Both the position numbers and the translations under genes were made by a program. The notes below the pieces were generated by a model, which saw only the letters and a list, made by a program, of their open reading frames with translations, was not told the DNA's origin and ran no database searches. 64,000 bases of DNA from Actinomyces massiliensis 4401292 (GTDB lineage Bacteria > Actinomycetota > Actinomycetes > Actinomycetales > Actinomycetaceae). Within the stretch, counting starts at the first letter, position 1; each line of letters starts with the position of its first letter. This document shows positions 60,885 through 64,000 of the stretch, piece by piece. The stretch lies in NCBI RefSeq assembly GCF_000269805.1, contig NZ_JH711481.1:1500634-1564633 (forward strand), given 5' to 3'.

Positions 60885-62219
60885 TCCGCTCGGCAGCGCG
60901 CTCGGCCTTCCGCCTTCGGCAGCCCGCCTCTCGCCTTCGGCCGCCCGCCTCGCCCCGTAGCGCAGCGCCCCCACTCCGCCGATCGCGCACAGGCCGATGA
61001 CGATCAGCCCGACTCCTCCCACGCCGTCGGCGCCGCCCACAGCCGTCTCCCCATAGGCCGGATCCAGCGTCTGAATCCCCACAGCTGCGGTGATGAGGGC
61101 CATGAGCCCCACGGAGACCGCCTGGCCGACCCGCTCGCCCCCGGACCCGCCGTGGAGCGCCGCAATGAGCGAGTTAGCCGTGAAATAGAGGCCCACGAGC
61201 ACACTGAGAGCCTCGATCGTGTCGTTGAAAAGCCCCTCGGAGACGAACAGCAGGCCGGTCCAGGCCACTGACGCGACCGTGACCACCGCCGTCGCCCAGG
61301 ACGTGCGCCTCAGCGCCCCCGCCCAGGAGGGGACCTCGCCGGCGTCGGCCATCGCCTCGATCCCGCGGGCCGTGGGGATGAGCGTGGAGCCCAGGCTCAT
61401 GACCGCCGAGGAGATCACGGCGATCCCGACGACCGGATTGCCGGTCACGGGAGTCGGATCGACGGTGCTGTAGGCCGTCCCGCCGACCACGGAGAAGGCC
61501 ACCAGGGCCGCCATGGTCAGTACCGTCACGCGCTGGGGCGCGCCGACGGCGGTGTGCTCGGTGAGCGCGAAGATCGCGTCGAAGCCCCAATAGGCGAAGA
61601 CCGCGAGCAGGACCGCGCGGAACCAGTCCAGCGGCGATCCGGTCACCGGCGCCAGGTGCACCGCGCCCCCCGCCACGAGCACGACGCACACGATCGTCGC
61701 GCCGATCCCGGCGATCACCGCCAGGTACTGCAGCACCGCCATGACGCGCAGCTTGTACAGGTCGATGACGGCGGCGACGGCAGTCAGCGCCGCCGCCAGG
61801 AGCGCCTTCACCGGTGTCGGGGCGGACCGGGCCAGAAGGTCGGCGGCCACATAGGCCATTCCCGAGGTGGCGATGATGCCCGTGGACGCCAGGCAGAACC
61901 CGGCGAACCAACCGGTGCGGGGCAGGCGCCGTCGCACCCAGGTGTAGACGCTGCCCTTGTGCGGGTCCCGCCGATCGTTGGCGCTCATGCCCTGGGCCAC
62001 GAGGGCCGCAGGTATCGCCGCCACGATGTACACGACGGCGGTGCCCGAGCCGACCAGTGCGGCGATGAGCGGCGCGGTGACCATGATCGAGTACCACGGC
62101 GCGGTCGCGGACAGGGCCAGGGCGGTGCCCTGGGCGATGCTCAGGAGAGGCTGAGGCGCCCGGGATGACCGGGAAGTCGACTGAGAGTGCGGGGGCGAGT
62201 ACGGCGATGCGGGTCCCAG
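60867..62219 (-). CDS. APC-family amino acid/polyamine permease, probable CTG start
   Basis: 450 residues if initiation is at the CTG at 62219, which has GGAG 5 bases before it and directly follows the YgiC-like gene (10 bp). The frame has no ATG/GTG/TTG between that gene's stop and the ATG at 62084; starting there would delete helix 1, LLSIAQGTALALSATAPWYS. About twelve helices are seen (KGSVYTWVRRRLPRTGWFAG, FAYWGFDAIFALTEHTA). In an operon with a glutathionylspermidine-synthase-like ligase, a polyamine or amino-acid substrate is plausible. Confidence 0.82.
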   Translation of the reverse strand: MGPASPYSPPHSQSTSRSSRAPQPLLSIAQGTALALSATAPWYSIMVTAPLIAALVGSGTAVVYIVAAIPAALVAQGMSANDRRDPHKGSVYTWVRRRLPRTGWFAGFCLASTGIIATSGMAYVAADLLARSAPTPVKALLAAALTAVAAVIDLYKLRVMAVLQYLAVIAGIGATIVCVVLVAGGAVHLAPVTGSPLDWFRAVLLAVFAYWGFDAIFALTEHTAVGAPQRVTVLTMAALVAFSVVGGTAYSTVDPTPVTGNPVVGIAVISSAVMSLGSTLIPTARGIEAMADAGEVPSWAGALRRTSWATAVVTVASVAWTGLLFVSEGLFNDTIEALSVLVGLYFTANSLIAALHGGSGGERVGQAVSVGLMALITAAVGIQTLDPAYGETAVGGADGVGGVGLIVIGLCAIGGVGALRYGARRAAEGERRAAEGGRPSALPSGAHDGT

Positions 62220-62228
62220 TGGGGCTCC

Positions 62229-63479
62229 TCAGATGCGGATCCGGTTGGGCACGAAGCGGCAGTAGTAGTCCGTGATAGGGCCGTCGGACTCGCGGATGCC
62301 CAAGCCGTAGCACTCCTCGCCCACCATCCAGGTCCCCAGCACCGGGCGGTTGTGCGGGTGATCGGAGCCGGGGAAGTCGGGCAGCTTGCAGAACTCCTGG
62401 ATGACGTAGCCCTCGACGCCCCAGCCCCCGGGCTGGACGATGTGCCTGCCCTCGCCGTGCAGCTCGATGTTCGCGCCCTCGCGGGCGTGCAGCGGCTTGA
62501 TGACGTACTCGGACATGCCCATGGTGTCGTGTCGCGCGCGGGCGTCGTCGGGGTACATGTAGGTGGGGATGAGATTGGCGTGACGCGGGTAGAGGTACCA
62601 CAGCGCCGCGGACAGCGCCTTGGTGGACAGGAACATCGTCCAGGCGGGCTGGAACCAGTAATCCGGCTTGAGGGAGCAGATGGCCGACCCGAACTCCTCG
62701 AACACCATCTCCTCCCACGGGTAGAGCTTGAAGATCGCCTCGAGATGGAGGTTCCCCTCATCGGTGAAGCGTGCATTCTCCCGGTCGAGGCCGATCTGCT
62801 TCATCTCCACGAGCTTGCTCTTCAGGCCCGCCTGCACGGCGGTGTCCATGATGTAGCCCGTGGTCATGAGGTCCTCGCCGGAGTCATCGGCGTCGGTGTA
62901 GGCGAAGTGGTACATGTGGGGGCGGACGCCGTGGCGCTCGCCCAGGTGGTCGTCGATGCGCTTCCACTGGGCGATGAGCTCCTCGTGCAGGCCGTTCCAC
63001 TGGTCGATGCCCGTCATCCCCGCCTTGAGGTGGACGTCCTCGTGCCAGTACCACTGGATGAGGGCGGCCTCGAGCAGGCCGGTGGGGGTATCGGCGTTGT
63101 ACTCCAGCATCCGCGGCGGGCGGCCGTCATTGCCGGAGTAGATGAGGTCGAAGCGCGAGTAGAAGGAGGGATCGTCGCGCTCCAGGGAGGCCTTGGCGTA
63201 CTCGACCGCCTCGCGCGGGATGCCCAGGTTGAAGGGGGAACCGGGCTTGAGGCACTCCTCGGCGAGGAATCCGGCCGCGTCCCTCGCCATGAGGTGGAGA
63301 TTCTCGCTGGCCATCTCCAGGGTGTCCACCTCGGTCATGGTGAGCTCGTAGCAGGCGTGCTCGTTCCAGTAACTGGTGGTGACGCCCGTGATGGGATCGG
63401 TGGTGTCGGAGAAGACGAGGCCCTGGAGCGCGACGGTCTCCCGCCAGCCCTGGCGCGGCGACATCGGGATGCGCTGCAC
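62229..63479 (-). CDS. Glutathionylspermidine synthase family protein (YgiC-like ATP-grasp ligase)
   Basis: 416 residues from the GTG at 63479, which lies 2 bases after the upstream stop. It starts like YgiC (QRIPMSPRQGWRETVALQGL). The ATP-grasp region carries MLEYNADTPTGLLEAALIQ (about 112-130), EYVIKPLHAREGANIEL and PVLGTWMVGEECYGLGIRES with the metal/ATP residues; the end is typical FVPNRIRI. YgiC-type enzymes have ligase folds with unknown acceptors and lack the amidase of true glutathionylspermidine synthase. Confidence 0.9.
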   Translation of the reverse strand: MQRIPMSPRQGWRETVALQGLVFSDTTDPITGVTTSYWNEHACYELTMTEVDTLEMASENLHLMARDAAGFLAEECLKPGSPFNLGIPREAVEYAKASLERDDPSFYSRFDLIYSGNDGRPPRMLEYNADTPTGLLEAALIQWYWHEDVHLKAGMTGIDQWNGLHEELIAQWKRIDDHLGERHGVRPHMYHFAYTDADDSGEDLMTTGYIMDTAVQAGLKSKLVEMKQIGLDRENARFTDEGNLHLEAIFKLYPWEEMVFEEFGSAICSLKPDYWFQPAWTMFLSTKALSAALWYLYPRHANLIPTYMYPDDARARHDTMGMSEYVIKPLHAREGANIELHGEGRHIVQPGGWGVEGYVIQEFCKLPDFPGSDHPHNRPVLGTWMVGEECYGLGIRESDGPITDYYCRFVPNRIRI

Positions 63480-63481
63480 CG

Positions 63482-63904
63482 TCAGGACCCCGATCCGTGT
63501 CCGGAGCCGGAGCCGAAGCCTCCGCGGCTGGTGCCCGAGCCGCGCGAGTAGGAGCCGCCCGAGCGCTTGGAGGTGGTGACCTTGCTGCTCGAGGGCGGCT
63601 TGGAGTCGCTGTAGCCGGAGGGCACCTTCTCGCCGACCGCCGGAGCAGTCACCGAACTGCCCCTGGAGGTGGGTATGTAGACCCAGTGCGGGTGAGAGGA
63701 GCCGTGTGACGTGCTGGAGGAGTCGTCGCACTTGTCGTCGTCGGTGCGCTGGTCGGTGCTGGGGTCCTTGCAGACCTTGACGTAGTCGGCGTCGGTGCTG
63801 CCGCTCATGGAGGAGCAGCCCGTCAGCCCGCCCACCCACAGCGCCGCGGCCGCCGCGGTCACGGCGGAGACCACCACCCGCTGACCTCGATTCCTCGCGC
63901 GCAT
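63482..63904 (-). CDS. Lipoprotein related in position and C-terminus to YgiB (DUF1190)
   Basis: 140 residues from the ATG at 63904. Signal peptide with lipobox LTGC (Cys near residue 30, VVVSAVTAAAAALWVGG before it) marks a lipoprotein. The middle has Asp/Ser-rich KVCKDPSTDQRTDDDKCDD; the end is a Ser/Gly-rich tail with SRGGFGSGSG, like the SRGGFG end of E. coli YgiB. YgiB and YgiC are also neighbours there, so the pairing supports the call. Its stop is followed after 2 bases by the ligase GTG. Confidence 0.72.
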   Translation of the reverse strand: MRARNRGQRVVVSAVTAAAAALWVGGLTGCSSMSGSTDADYVKVCKDPSTDQRTDDDKCDDSSSTSHGSSHPHWVYIPTSRGSSVTAPAVGEKVPSGYSDSKPPSSSKVTTSKRSGGSYSRGSGTSRGGFGSGSGHGSGS

Positions 63905-64000
63905 CCTTCTCCCTTCCCCCACCTCGTGCAGTGCCGCGGCTGCCGCGGCTGGAGTGCCCGACGCCGGTGAGTGCGGGTCCCAGCGTAGGGCGCGCCACCG
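63905..64000. other. Upstream edge of the ygiBC-like operon
   Basis: 96 bp at the window edge, with GGGGGAAGGGAGAAGG just before the lipoprotein ATG on the minus strand. The promoter may lie here or beyond; no other feature is seen. Confidence 0.4.

Overview
The window is chromosomal DNA of a high-GC Gram-positive bacterium, most likely an Actinomyces-type member of the Actinomycetaceae. The evidence is the very high GC3, the actinobacterial mismatch endonuclease NucS, the DUF2550 gene behind atpC, an AtpI-like gene and a WecA/TagO-type transferase leading into the ATP synthase operon, a DUF222/HNH protein, an intracellular sialidase, and many promoters that place a TANNNT box about 6 nt before an ATG/GTG (leaderless mRNAs). 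I see no rRNA, tRNA, prophage, intact insertion sequence or CRISPR array.

Layout. 0-3 kb: two HXXEE membrane proteins and guaA. 3-6.5 kb: a DUF4143 ATPase behind a 53-bp perfect palindrome, an esterase and an SDR oxidoreductase. 6.7-12.2 kb: an ABC-2 exporter divergent from its NarL-type two-component system. 12.2-12.9 kb: a small cassette with an AbiEii-like remnant, flanked by a duplicated end of the response regulator gene. 13-22 kb: RlaP-type nucleotidyltransferase, XRE regulator, GNAT, a domain-permuted GH3 glycosidase, CMD protein, flavoprotein, methyltransferase, Ogt. 22.1-25.6 kb: an accessory island with HicAB and a Doc module lying between a truncated and a complete copy of one hydrolase gene. 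25.6-33.7 kb: alpha-amylase, DJ-1 protein, a PspC-type envelope-stress locus with its own kinase and regulator, and a DUF456 protein. 33.7-45 kb: sialidase, Sua5-type tRNA modification enzyme, GlcNAc-1-P transferase and the complete atpIBEFHAGDC operon. 45-53 kb: acyltransferase-type membrane protein, nucS, an AlkZ-like protein, an ABC export operon with two operator-like dyads, and nagA. 53-57 kb: MerR/MFS efflux pair, a GntR regulator with a non-standard start and its frameshifted DUF5808 partner, and DinB. 57-64 kb: DUF222/HNH protein, purU, and a lipoprotein - YgiC-like ligase - APC permease operon.

Two non-coding systems stand out. (1) Eight intergenic arrays, about 38 units in all, of an exact 22-bp direct repeat with the invariant core ACCGATCTCG; they occur in both orientations, mostly just after stop codons, without spacers, and several end in a common GGCGAA terminal unit. 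(2) A roughly 130-nt element present twice (22,413-22,543 plus strand and 53,069-53,197 minus strand). It carries a hairpin with stem CTCCCATGTGC, a conserved loop, a conserved CAACRAAAAC segment, and then a third copy of the first stem strand at almost the same distance (78 and 80 nt), so the second strand could pair with either neighbour. In both copies a 22-bp array in the same relative orientation lies upstream. I know of no name for either. A second theme is toxin/abortive-infection cassettes (12.2-12.9 and 23.9-24.5 kb) bounded by partial duplications of the neighbouring host gene.
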